From: Prevotella denticola
GTDB taxonomy: Bacteria > Bacteroidota > Bacteroidia > Bacteroidales > Bacteroidaceae
Direction of reading: 5' to 3'
NCBI RefSeq assembly: GCF_900454835.1
Contig: NZ_UGTM01000001.1
Location: 1,736,501 to 1,800,500, forward strand
Length of the DNA stretch: 64,000 nucleotides
This document shows, piece by piece, positions 37,133 through 44,371 of the stretch. Position 1 is the stretch's first letter; the number at the start of each line of letters is the position of its first letter. Below the pieces are notes generated by a model. The model saw only the letters and a program-made list of their open reading frames with translations, was not told the origin of the DNA and searched no databases. The translations under genes were made by a program, and so were the position numbers.

Positions 37133-38053
37133 TTACTCCTCATCCTGCAGGTTCTTGTGTGCCGACTTCTTCTTCACCTTGAACTTGTCGAATCCCTTTC
37201 CGAACACGCCCATCACCTGGCTCTGGGTTACGAACGCATCAGGATCGATGTCGTCAATCATACGATAGACGTAGGATGCCTCACGCTGACGGGTCACGAC
37301 GATGACCAGCTTGATGTCGTGCCCGGTATAATATCCCTTCGCATCAACAATCGTACTGGTTCGGTGGGGCTGGTCCTTTGATATCATGTCACAGATTTCC
37401 TTGTAACGTTCGGAGATGATCAGGAACTGTACCGAACGGCGGCTGGAATTGATGACCTGGTCCAGCACGAAAGACGTTATAATCAGATTCACATAACCGT
37501 AAATGACCTGTTCCCAGCTGTGAAGGACAAGATAACTGCCTGTCACGATGGTCATGTCCACCAGCAGGATGACGCGTCCGAGGGAGATGTCGCGGTACTT
37601 GTTGACGATGGCGGCCACAATGTCCGACCCTCCGGAGCTGCCGTTATAGGACAGACCGAAAGCAAGCCCCACGCCGCAGAACGACGCACCGATGATGGCT
37701 GCCATGAAAGGCTGCCCATGCAGGAGCACAGGATGCGGAAAGGCCGACCCGAGAATTCTCGTCAGGACAGTCAGCACCACAACGCCATAGATTGTGCGGA
37801 TGCAGAACTTCAACCCCAGAACCTTCAAGGCGACAGCCAGCAGAATGGCATTCAGCACGAAATAAGTGGTGCTGACCGGGATGTCCTGTCCCCATTTCAG
37901 AATGGAAGCCAGACCCGCAACGCCACCGTTGCCGATATGGTTGGGAAGGAGAAAGACCATCCAGCCGATGGCATAGGAAAACATACCGACGGCGATCATC
38001 ACGTAATCTAAGATTTCCCGATAAAGAGCTTTCTTGTTAAGTTTGTTAGTCAT
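37133..38053 (-). CDS. YitT family membrane protein (DUF161 + DUF2179)
   Basis: 306 aa. Five to six hydrophobic helices in the first 200 residues (YVMIAVGMFSYAIGWMVFLLP, STTYFVLNAILLAVALKVLG, TIYGVVVLTVLTRILGSAF, FMAAIIGASFCGVGLAFGLSY, VILLVDMTIVTGSYLVL) with the YitT motif NGSSGGSDIVAAIV. A C-terminal soluble DUF2179 domain follows (VQFLIISERYKEICDMI, DIKLVIVVTRQREASYVYRMIDDIDPDAFV). Inner membrane; function unknown, transport is suspected for the family. Its promoter region nearly matches that of the SpmAB gene. Confidence 0.92.
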   Translation of the reverse strand: MTNKLNKKALYREILDYVMIAVGMFSYAIGWMVFLLPNHIGNGGVAGLASILKWGQDIPVSTTYFVLNAILLAVALKVLGLKFCIRTIYGVVVLTVLTRILGSAFPHPVLLHGQPFMAAIIGASFCGVGLAFGLSYNGSSGGSDIVAAIVNKYRDISLGRVILLVDMTIVTGSYLVLHSWEQVIYGYVNLIITSFVLDQVINSSRRSVQFLIISERYKEICDMISKDQPHRTSTIVDAKGYYTGHDIKLVIVVTRQREASYVYRMIDDIDPDAFVTQSQVMGVFGKGFDKFKVKKKSAHKNLQDEE

Positions 38054-38082
38054 ACATTTAAGGAATAAGTGAAATCACGCTG

Positions 38083-38090
38083 CAAATTTA
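38083..38090 (-). promoter_or_regulatory. -7 box of yitT-like gene with conserved upstream block
   Basis: Minus strand TAAATTTG, 30 nt before ATG 38053. The surrounding 25 nt (38082-38106) match 59860-59884 at 23 positions, the promoter of the SpmAB fusion gene. Confidence 0.6.
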
Positions 38091-38133
38091 GATAAAATTT
38101 CCGAAACAAAGCACTTGCACAGAAAAAATAGAG

Positions 38134-38141
38134 TACCTTTG
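38134..38141 (+). promoter_or_regulatory. Putative -7 box of ruvB
   Basis: TACCTTTG matches TAnnTTTG. It lies 177 nt before the ruvB ATG, leaving a long leader, and lacks a -33 TTTG at standard distance. Confidence 0.45.
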
Positions 38142-38317
38142 CAGAAAATAATCTGCCGCCGGTGGCTGTGCAGAAAACCGTGCCTCCGCAATCCACAGGG
38201 ATGCACACTTCGTATGTCTGTGAAAGGCCGCTGTCGACAGGCACGTAAGCTGTCCCGCGGCCTCCTCCTGACACTTTCTCATCCCCCGGCGGTGCTGCTG
38301 CAAAACAAATCAGGAAT

Positions 38318-39352
38318 ATGCCAGAAGATTTCGATATACATGAGGAAAAACTGACCTCGGCCGAGAAGGATTTCGAGAATGCCCTCCGCCCGCTGCGCTT
38401 CAGTGACTTCAGCGGACAGCAGAAGGTCGTCGAGAACCTCAGTGTCTTTGTCGAGGCTGCCAAATACCGTGGCGAACCGCTCGACCATACACTCCTGCAC
38501 GGTCCGCCGGGACTGGGCAAGACGACGCTGAGCAACATCATCGCCAACGAACTGGGCGTAGGTTTCAAAATCACATCGGGGCCCGTGCTCGACAAACCGG
38601 GCGATCTGGCGGGCATCCTCACGTCTCTTGAACCGAACGACGTACTCTTCATCGACGAGATCCACCGGCTCTCTCCTGTCGTGGAAGAGTACCTCTACTC
38701 CGCCATGGAAGACTACCGCATCGACATCATGATCGACAAGGGGCCTTCGGCACGGTCCATCCAGATCGACCTCAATCCGTTCACCCTCGTCGGCGCAACC
38801 ACACGCAGCGGACTGCTCACGGCTCCGCTCCGTGCCCGTTTCGGCATCAACCTCCATCTGGAATACTACGATCCGGAGACTCTGAAACGCATCATCAAAC
38901 GGTCGGCACAACTGTTGAAAGTGCCTATCGTGGACGATGCCGCCATCGAAATCGCACGCCGCTCGCGCGGCACGCCACGTATCTGCAATTCTCTGCTCCG
39001 CCGTGTGCGCGACTTCGCACAGGTAAAGGGCAACGGCACCATCACCCCCGAAATCGCCAGCCTCTCACTGCAGTCGCTGAACATCGACAAGTACGGACTG
39101 GACGAAATCGACAACAAGATTCTCCTTACCATCATCGATAAGTTCCGGGGCGGCCCGGTGGGCGTGTCGACCATTGCGACAGCCATCGGCGAGGATTCCG
39201 GAACGGTAGAAGAGGTCTACGAGCCTTTCCTCATCATGGAAGGATTCATCAAGCGGACACCCCGGGGGCGCGTGGCAACCCAGCTTGCATACAGCCATCT
39301 CGGGAGGAACTATGCCCGGGCCGACTCCCTTCAGCCGGACCTGTTCGATTAG
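38318..39352 (+). CDS. ruvB: Holliday junction branch-migration ATPase RuvB
   Basis: 344 aa. N-terminal AAA+ with Walker A GPPGLGKT (62-69), Walker B DEIH (113-116), sensor [18 protein letters not shown] and arginine-finger region [11 protein letters not shown], then a C-terminal winged helix ([38 protein letters not shown]). The hexameric motor drives branch migration with RuvA. Normal family length. Located alone; ruvA and ruvC are not in the window. Confidence 0.98.
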   Translation: MPEDFDIHEEKLTSAEKDFENALRPLRFSDFSGQQKVVENLSVFVEAAKYRGEPLDHTLLHGPPGLGKTTLSNIIANELGVGFKITSGPVLDKPGDLAGILTSLEPNDVLFIDEIHRLSPVVEEYLYSAMEDYRIDIMIDKGPSARSIQIDLNPFTLVGATTRSGLLTAPLRARFGINLHLEYYDPETLKRIIKRSAQLLKVPIVDDAAIEIARRSRGTPRICNSLLRRVRDFAQVKGNGTITPEIASLSLQSLNIDKYGLDEIDNKILLTIIDKFRGGPVGVSTIATAIGEDSGTVEEVYEPFLIMEGFIKRTPRGRVATQLAYSHLGRNYARADSLQPDLFD

Positions 39353-39530
39353 GATGGGCCCTCCCCATCACGGTCTGTCGCCCTCTTCCACCCCTGCCCC
39401 ACCCCCTTCAGAAAGGGCGTGGGACATCTTTTCCATAAAAAAACACTGTTCTCTGCCACAAAGTTCTCCTTTCTTCCGTCTCTATGAATGTAAGCGGAAC
39501 AAAGTATGAACCCTTTAAAACATCAAAGAC

Positions 39531-40043
39531 ATGAGAAAGAAAATCTTTACCGCAGCATTCGCAGCAGTCATCTTGCTTTGCAGCTGTACCGTACAGGCCC
39601 GTCCGTCATCCACTGCCGGCGTATCACAGGACGACGGAGTGGAGACCATCTTCAAACAGTTCAGGAACGAGAAGAACGTCACCTACATCAATCTGCCCAA
39701 GAGTCTCATCAAGATGGGACTGAAGTCATCCAACGACAAGACAGCAGACGCACTCGCCGCACAGATCGACGGAATACAGATTCTGACATTGGAAGCGGCA
39801 AGCCAGAAGACGAGGGACGCTTTCTGCAAACGGTTCAACGGTCTGGAGGAAAAGAGCTATGATCCTATGGTCAAGACGAATGACGGCGGTGAGAAAGTCA
39901 GGATACTGGTGAAAGGAGACGAGAAGGAAGTACAGAGTCTCGTTATCCTCGCCATAGACAAGGACGACTGTTCGCTCATCAAGATCAACGGGCACATCAA
40001 CCCCGCCGACATCGATGCCATTGTAGATATGGAAACCAAATAA
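39531..40043 (+). CDS. DUF4252 envelope protein 1
   Basis: 170 aa. Signal sequence with a possible lipobox (LLCSC, Cys19) or signal peptidase I site after VQA. The body fits DUF4252 (PF14060): VTYINLPKSLIKMGL, IDGIQILTLE, a Cys/Phe helix (TRDAFCKRFNGL), VRILVKGDEKEVQSLVILAID and the terminal IKINGHINPADIDAIV. First of three DUF4252 paralogues around an ECF sigma/anti-sigma pair. Function unknown; probably periplasmic or membrane-anchored. Confidence 0.85.
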   Translation: MRKKIFTAAFAAVILLCSCTVQARPSSTAGVSQDDGVETIFKQFRNEKNVTYINLPKSLIKMGLKSSNDKTADALAAQIDGIQILTLEAASQKTRDAFCKRFNGLEEKSYDPMVKTNDGGEKVRILVKGDEKEVQSLVILAIDKDDCSLIKINGHINPADIDAIVDMETK

Positions 40044-40057
40044 AACGTACGTGTGAC

Positions 40058-40561
40058 ATGAAACGATTTCTCATTCTTTTTATCCTTGCAATCAGCGTCC
40101 TGGGCACCTCTGCACAGAGTGTGGAAGGGCTGATCCGGCAATACAGGCACGAGAAGCATGCCGACTACGTACATATCCCCCGCCTCGTAATGTCCATGGC
40201 CAGGCTGTTTGTCAAAGAGGATACGGAAGACGCCAAGGTCGTAAAAGCCGTCTCCTCCATCCGGGTACTCGATCTGGAAGACTGTCCGGCAACCGTCAGA
40301 GAGAACTTCCGGAAGACACTCAGGACTTTCCGACCTGCCGGGTACACGCCCGTCATCTTCAACAAAGAGGCTGATGCGACAAGCCGCATCTATATCAGAG
40401 AGAAGAAAGGGTATGTCCGGGAACTGCTCATCCTGTCTGCCGACAACACAGACGGAGCCATCGTACAGATCAAGGGCAAGATAAGACCGGAAGATGTGGA
40501 CAGAGTCGCAGAACAGAACACGAAGAAAGGCAAGCGGGGGAAAAAGACCACTTCCCTCTGA
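40058..40561 (+). CDS. DUF4252 envelope protein 2
   Basis: 167 aa. Sec signal ending TSA with Gln20 mature. DUF4252 pattern: HADYVHIPRLVMSMARLF, VSSIRVLDLEDC, IYIREKKGYVRELLILSAD, IVQIKGKIRPEDVDRVAE, then a basic tail (KKGKRGKK). It begins 14 nt after the first DUF4252 gene and precedes the sigma factor by 47 nt, so co-transcription is likely. Confidence 0.83.
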   Translation: MKRFLILFILAISVLGTSAQSVEGLIRQYRHEKHADYVHIPRLVMSMARLFVKEDTEDAKVVKAVSSIRVLDLEDCPATVRENFRKTLRTFRPAGYTPVIFNKEADATSRIYIREKKGYVRELLILSADNTDGAIVQIKGKIRPEDVDRVAEQNTKKGKRGKKTTSL

Positions 40562-40608
40562 CCCTCACCGACTGCCACCGTCCATTCCGCCTGTCACTTT
40601 CCACCGCC

Positions 40609-41124
40609 ATGCCCATGCAAGCAACTGAATTCAAGCAACTGTTTCTCCCCTGCCATCGAAGACTCTTCTCGGTGGCATACAGGCTTGCAGGCAACGTGCA
40701 GACTGCCGAAGACATGGTGCAGGAGACTTTCCTGCGGCTCTGGACACAGCGTGACAAGATCGGGAATCCCGACAACCCCGAGGCGTACAGCGTAACCGTA
40801 CTGCGCCGGCTGTTCTATGACAGAATGAGGACTGCCCGTCTCCCGGAGGTCGACAAAGACGTGGGAGTTCTTCAGGCCGCATCTTCACAAGACCTCGGCA
40901 GGCAGATTGAGGACAGGAACGAATGCGAGCTGGCAAGGCGGATGATAATCCGTCTGCCCGACCCGCAGGGCAGGGTGATGCTGATGCGTGACGTGGAAGG
41001 ACGCTCCTTTGAAGAGATCAGCAGGGAGACGGGGCTTACGGAGGTGAATATAAGGAGTATTCTCAGCCGTGCCCGGAAGAAGATCAGAAAACAGATAAAG
41101 ACAATGAGACATGACAAAGACTGA
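40609..41124 (+). CDS. ECF-type RNA polymerase sigma-70 factor
   Basis: 171 aa. Sigma region 2 (FLPCHRRLFSVAYRLAGNVQTAEDMVQETFLRLW) and region 4 HTH (LPDPQGRVMLMRDVEGRSFEEISRETGLTEVNIRSILSRARKKIRKQI), no regions 1 or 3. Its stop overlaps the next gene by 14 nt, the usual coupling of an ECF sigma with its anti-sigma. Flanked on both sides by DUF4252 genes, which are probably its regulon or its sensing partners. Confidence 0.94.
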   Translation: MPMQATEFKQLFLPCHRRLFSVAYRLAGNVQTAEDMVQETFLRLWTQRDKIGNPDNPEAYSVTVLRRLFYDRMRTARLPEVDKDVGVLQAASSQDLGRQIEDRNECELARRMIIRLPDPQGRVMLMRDVEGRSFEEISRETGLTEVNIRSILSRARKKIRKQIKTMRHDKD

Positions 41125-41587
41125 AGACATAAAGCGGCTGCTCGTCAGCTACTATGACGGACAGACCACCGAAGAAGAGGAAGAAACTCTGCGTTCCTAC
41201 TTCAACGGCGACCACACAGATGCCGGTCTGGAAGAAGACCGTGCCTTCTTTGCGGCTCTTCAGCCGAAGGAGTGTCCTGCGCCGGAGGGACTGGAGGACC
41301 GCCTCAGCCGGCAGGTCAGCCAGTGGAACACGATAGAAACGAGCCTGCGCCGGGACGTGCGGCACAGCAGTCTGCGCTGGATAGTGGGCATTGCGGCCTC
41401 CCTCTTGCTCCTCTTCGCCGCAGGCACCATTGTCCATCAGCACGAAAACACATCATCAGCACAGGACACCTACACGAACGCCAAGGATGCCTATGCAGAG
41501 ACTTCACGGGCACTGATGAAATTCTCGAAAACCCTCAACAAGGGGATTGCAGCGACAGAGGACATCACCAAAAAGACAAGCGATTAA
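41111..41587 (+). CDS. Putative membrane anti-sigma factor
   Basis: 158 aa with an acidic N-terminal cytosolic part (about 1-85: IKRLLVSYYDGQTTEEEEETLRSYF), one membrane helix (about 89-108: LRWIVGIAASLLLLFAAGTIV) and a short periplasmic segment (about 110-158). Overlap with the sigma gene and the topology both indicate an anti-sigma factor; no zinc-binding HxxxCxxC motif is seen. Signal sensed is unknown. Confidence 0.78.
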   Translation: MTKTEDIKRLLVSYYDGQTTEEEEETLRSYFNGDHTDAGLEEDRAFFAALQPKECPAPEGLEDRLSRQVSQWNTIETSLRRDVRHSSLRWIVGIAASLLLLFAAGTIVHQHENTSSAQDTYTNAKDAYAETSRALMKFSKTLNKGIAATEDITKKTSD

Positions 41588-41591
41588 AATT

Positions 41592-42050
41592 ATGAAGAGA
41601 GTCATTTTAACGGTTTGCATGGCGGCCGTCACCTATACGACGGCATTCGCCCAAAAGGTTCTGTTCGACAAGTACAGTGACACGGAAGGGGTGACAACCG
41701 TCTACATCTCACGCAACATGATGCGGATGATGGGACAGGTGAGGGCCGGGAACAAGGACATCAGCAGGATTGCACGGCGGCTCGACCACCTGCAGATCCT
41801 CTCCTGCGACCGTCCTTCACTGGTGACATCCATCAGGAACACTGCTGCCGGCATCTTCCGGCAGCAGAAGTTCTCGGTCGTCATGCAGGTCAATGACGGC
41901 GGCGAGCACACCACTATCTACGAACGTCACTACCCGAACGGCAAGAACGAGTTTTCCTTGCTGTCCGTGGAACGGGGCGAAATAAGCATCATCAATATTC
42001 TCGGCAATGTGTCGTTACAGGACATACAGGGCATAGCCGGAGGGAAATAA
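41592..42050 (+). CDS. DUF4252 envelope protein 3
   Basis: 153 aa from ATG 41592, where a signal peptide begins (ending AFA, Gln21 mature); an ATG 15 codons upstream is inside the previous gene. DUF4252 features: VTTVYISRNMMRMMG, LDHLQILSCDRPS, VVMQVNDGGEHTTIYERHY and ISIINILGNVSLQDIQGIAGG. The terminator stem begins inside its last codons. Last gene of the DUF4252/sigma operon, 4 nt after the anti-sigma stop. Confidence 0.85.
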   Translation: MKRVILTVCMAAVTYTTAFAQKVLFDKYSDTEGVTTVYISRNMMRMMGQVRAGNKDISRIARRLDHLQILSCDRPSLVTSIRNTAAGIFRQQKFSVVMQVNDGGEHTTIYERHYPNGKNEFSLLSVERGEISIINILGNVSLQDIQGIAGGK

Positions 42051-42066
42051 TCCTCCGGCTTTTTTG
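42035..42066 (+). terminator. Terminator of the DUF4252/ECF operon
   Basis: AGCCGGAGG (42035-42043) pairs with CCTCCGGCT (42052-42060), followed by TTTTTTGG. The left arm is part of the coding sequence and the loop contains the stop codon. Confidence 0.88.
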
Positions 42067-42094
42067 GTCATGTTCTGGAAATGGAGTATATTTG
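42063..42094 (+). promoter_or_regulatory. Consensus promoter of coaD
   Basis: TTTG (42063-42066), 20 nt, TATATTTG (42087-42094), then coaD ATG at 42111. The -33 box is the end of the preceding terminator's U-tract. Confidence 0.8.
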
Positions 42095-42110
42095 CAGCAA
42101 ATAACGAGGT

Positions 42111-42557
42111 ATGAAAACAGGAATATTCGTCGGAAGTTTCGATCCGTTCACCATCGGGCACGCCTCCATTGTACGCCGTTCCCTGCCGCTCTTCGACAGG
42201 ATTGTCATCGGGGTAGGCATCAACGGCCGCAAGCAGTACATGCTCAATGCAGAAGAACGGACGGAACGTATCGCACACCTCTATGCCGGCAATCCGAAGG
42301 TGGAGGTGAAGGCGTACTGCGACCTGACCGTCGACTTCGCCCGCCGCGAAAGAGCCGGATATATTATCAAGGGCGTACGCAGCGTGAAAGACTTCGAATA
42401 TGAGCGGGAACAGGCCGACATAAACCACCGGCTGAGCGGCATCGAGACCATTCTCCTCTATGCCGATCCGCAGCTGGAAAGCATCAGCTCCAGCATGGTA
42501 AGAGAACTGAGGCACTTCGGGCAGGACATTACCAGGTTTCTGCCGGAGGGATATTGA
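42111..42557 (+). CDS. coaD: Phosphopantetheine adenylyltransferase
   Basis: 148 aa. Nucleotidyltransferase fold with GIFVGSFDPFTIGHASIVRRSL (HxGH-type motif TIGH), IIKGVRSVKDFEYEREQADINHRLSGIETILL, and the adenylyl-binding ending ISSSMVRELRHFGQDITRFLP. It joins AMP to 4'-phosphopantetheine, the fourth step of CoA synthesis, in the cytosol. Own promoter; ybeY follows 64 nt downstream, likely in the same transcript. Confidence 0.97.
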   Translation: MKTGIFVGSFDPFTIGHASIVRRSLPLFDRIVIGVGINGRKQYMLNAEERTERIAHLYAGNPKVEVKAYCDLTVDFARRERAGYIIKGVRSVKDFEYEREQADINHRLSGIETILLYADPQLESISSSMVRELRHFGQDITRFLPEGY

Positions 42558-42621
42558 CCGGTAAGACTCAAAGCTACAGGAGGCTCTCACAAGGCCGCCC
42601 CCACAAAAACAACAGAGACAA

Positions 42622-43041
42622 ATGATAACATACAATGCAGAAGGCGTGAAGATGCCGAGAATCAGGAAGCGTGACACCTCACGGTGGATCAAGGCCGTTG
42701 CCGCCACCTACGGAAGAAAGGTCGGGGAAATCGGCTATATGTTCGTCGGCGACGAGAAGATTCTCGAGATAAACAACGAGTACTTAGGACACGATTATTA
42801 CACGGACATCATCACCTTCGACTATGACGAGGGGAATGTGCTCAACGGCGACCTCGTCATCTCGCTCGACACGGTGCGCAGCAATGCCGAACTCTTCCAC
42901 AAGTCCTACGAAGACGAACTGAACCGGGTCATCATCCACGGCATCCTCCATCTCTGCGGCATCAATGACAAAGGACCCGGCGAGCGTGAAATCATGGAAG
43001 AGAACGAGAACAAAGCGCTCGAACTGCTGAGAGGGATGTAA
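42622..43041 (+). CDS. ybeY: Endoribonuclease/rRNA maturation factor YbeY
   Basis: 139 aa. YbeY fold with IGYMFVGDEKILEINNEYLGHDYYTDIITFDY and GDLVISLDTVRSNA, and the metal motif HGILHLCGINDKGPGE. The first two His are present; the third of H-x3-H-x5-H is replaced (Asp-Lys follows), as I recall for Bacteroidota orthologues. Acts in 16S rRNA 3'-end processing. Downstream of coaD. Confidence 0.95.
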   Translation: MITYNAEGVKMPRIRKRDTSRWIKAVAATYGRKVGEIGYMFVGDEKILEINNEYLGHDYYTDIITFDYDEGNVLNGDLVISLDTVRSNAELFHKSYEDELNRVIIHGILHLCGINDKGPGEREIMEENENKALELLRGM

Positions 43042-43369
43042 CACACAGCTGACAGCCGTCCCGGCACAACGCCTATGCCGCTGAAGGAACTTACGGGAAA
43101 AGGCTCCGCCCTCTCTTGCCCTGCTGAGAAGACGAAGCCTTTTCTGCTGTCATTAAGATTCAGCCTGCCTGCACACAGCCCGGATGCCCATCAGCCTCAA
43201 CCGCAGAGCATGTATTCCCAACCAGTCGGGAATCGGGTTCCCAATGTCTGGTACCCGTGTTCCCAACATCTGGGAACATTGTTCCCACATGGTCGGGAAC
43301 AAGAGACAACGGCCTCCGTTCTCCGCCCGGCAACGTTTCCGGCAGCCACCCATATAGAAAGACAAAAGA
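43042..43369. other. Spacer between ybeY and the dipeptidase gene
   Basis: No gene supported; an open frame spanning 43075-43803 only shadows the dipeptidase gene. The 22-bp palindromic array at 43214-43303 occupies its second half. No promoter box was found for the dipeptidase. Confidence 0.5.
43214..43303. repeat. Four-unit palindromic array, 22-23 bp period (family B)
   Basis: TTCCC anchors at 43215, 43238, 43260 and 43282. Each unit is a small hairpin, for example TTCCCA-5 nt-TGGGAA and TTCCC-8 nt-GGGAA; the second unit has a decayed right arm. Period matches family A, sequence does not. Confidence 0.8.
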
Positions 43370-44101
43370 ATGAAAAAGATCTATCAGTTACTGCTTGTCG
43401 GCCTGCTGCTACCGGCCGTTGTACAGGCACAGACATCCGCCATCAGCCGCCGGCAGGCTGTCTGCCGGTCGATGGAACGGCAGGGGCTGGTAAATGTAAA
43501 GCGTGCTGTGCCGTCCGTCAAGGTGGCACTGATGTATGCCCGCACGGACAACTTCTGCCACCGTGTACTCTACCGCGACCTCCGCGATGCATACGTATTG
43601 CCCGCCTGTGCCGAGGCGTTGCGCAAGGCGCAGGCAGAGCTGAAGCGTCGTCGTCCCGACCTGAGCCTCTGTATCTTCGATGCCACACGCCCGATGAGCG
43701 TACAGCAGACGATGTGGGATGCCGTGAAAAATACACCCCAATACTACTATGTGTCCAATCCGGCCCACGGCGGCGGTATGCACAACTACGGAATGGCGGT
43801 TGACATCAGTCTCTGCAAGGCATCCTGGGATGATTCGACATGGCATGACGGTGCAGCGCGATGCCGGATCGATACGGTCCCGATGGGTACGAAAGTGGAT
43901 TACATGGGAGCAGCCAGCCATATTGACAAGGAGCAGGAACTCGTGTCCCGCAGAATCATCTCCCGAGAGGCATTGGCGAACCGCAGGCTCTTGCGGGAGG
44001 TGATGCGTGCCGCCGGCTTCATGCCGCTGCATACGGAGTGGTGGCACTTTAACCTCTGTACGAGGGCGTGGGCGAGGAAGAATCTGAAGCCTCACCCCTA
44101 A
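43370..44101 (+). CDS. VanX-like D-Ala-D-Ala dipeptidase (M15D)
   Basis: 243 aa. Sec signal ending VVQA with Gln21 mature. M15 motifs: FDATRPMSVQQTMWD, the zinc signature GGGMHNYGMAVDISL (His and Asp ligands), and EWWHF (catalytic Glu and zinc His). VanX/DdpX enzymes cleave D-Ala-D-Ala; a periplasmic location suggests recycling of peptidoglycan peptides rather than glycopeptide resistance, and no vanHA genes accompany it. The last codons (KPHP-stop) lie inside a 40-nt inverted-repeat element (44089-44128). Confidence 0.9.
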   Translation: MKKIYQLLLVGLLLPAVVQAQTSAISRRQAVCRSMERQGLVNVKRAVPSVKVALMYARTDNFCHRVLYRDLRDAYVLPACAEALRKAQAELKRRRPDLSLCIFDATRPMSVQQTMWDAVKNTPQYYYVSNPAHGGGMHNYGMAVDISLCKASWDDSTWHDGAARCRIDTVPMGTKVDYMGAASHIDKEQELVSRRIISREALANRRLLREVMRAAGFMPLHTEWWHFNLCTRAWARKNLKPHP

Positions 44102-44128
44102 CCCCTTTCCGAATGGAGAGGGGAGTGA
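44089..44128 (-). repeat. 40-nt element, left copy of inverted pair
   Basis: Its reverse complement matches 44428-44467 at 36 of 40 positions; the four differences are all transitions. Contains its own GGAGAGGGG/CCCCT hairpin potential. It overlaps the end of the VanX-like gene. Confidence 0.8.
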
Positions 44129-44189
44129 TTAGCGAGATACCCCCATATAATGAAATGAGGATGAAGTATGCTTATTTGGTATCACTATG

Positions 44190-44371
44190 GACAAAAAAAT
44201 AAGACAAAAACAAAAGTGAAAGAAGAGGAGATAAGACAAAAAAGTGGAAAAAGAAAAGATGAGGAAAAGAATGAGAAACAGAAAGAGACAAAAGGATGAA
44301 ACAAAGAGATGAGACAAAGAGATGAGACAAAGGAAGAAGCAAAAAGATGAAAAAAGAAGATGAGAAAAGAC
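44190..44371 (+). repeat. Purine-only-like tract (about 180 nt)
   Basis: Almost entirely A and G on the plus strand, made of degenerate units such as GATGAGACAAAGA. It includes the first codons of the methyltransferase (MKKEDEKR). A matching pyrimidine-rich tract lies at about 44680-44780 inside that gene. Confidence 0.7.

Noticed and set aside
43370..44101. Vancomycin-resistance locus, from the VanX-like gene
   Set aside because: No vanH, ligase or vanRS genes adjoin; signal peptide indicates a periplasmic dipeptidase of general metabolism.
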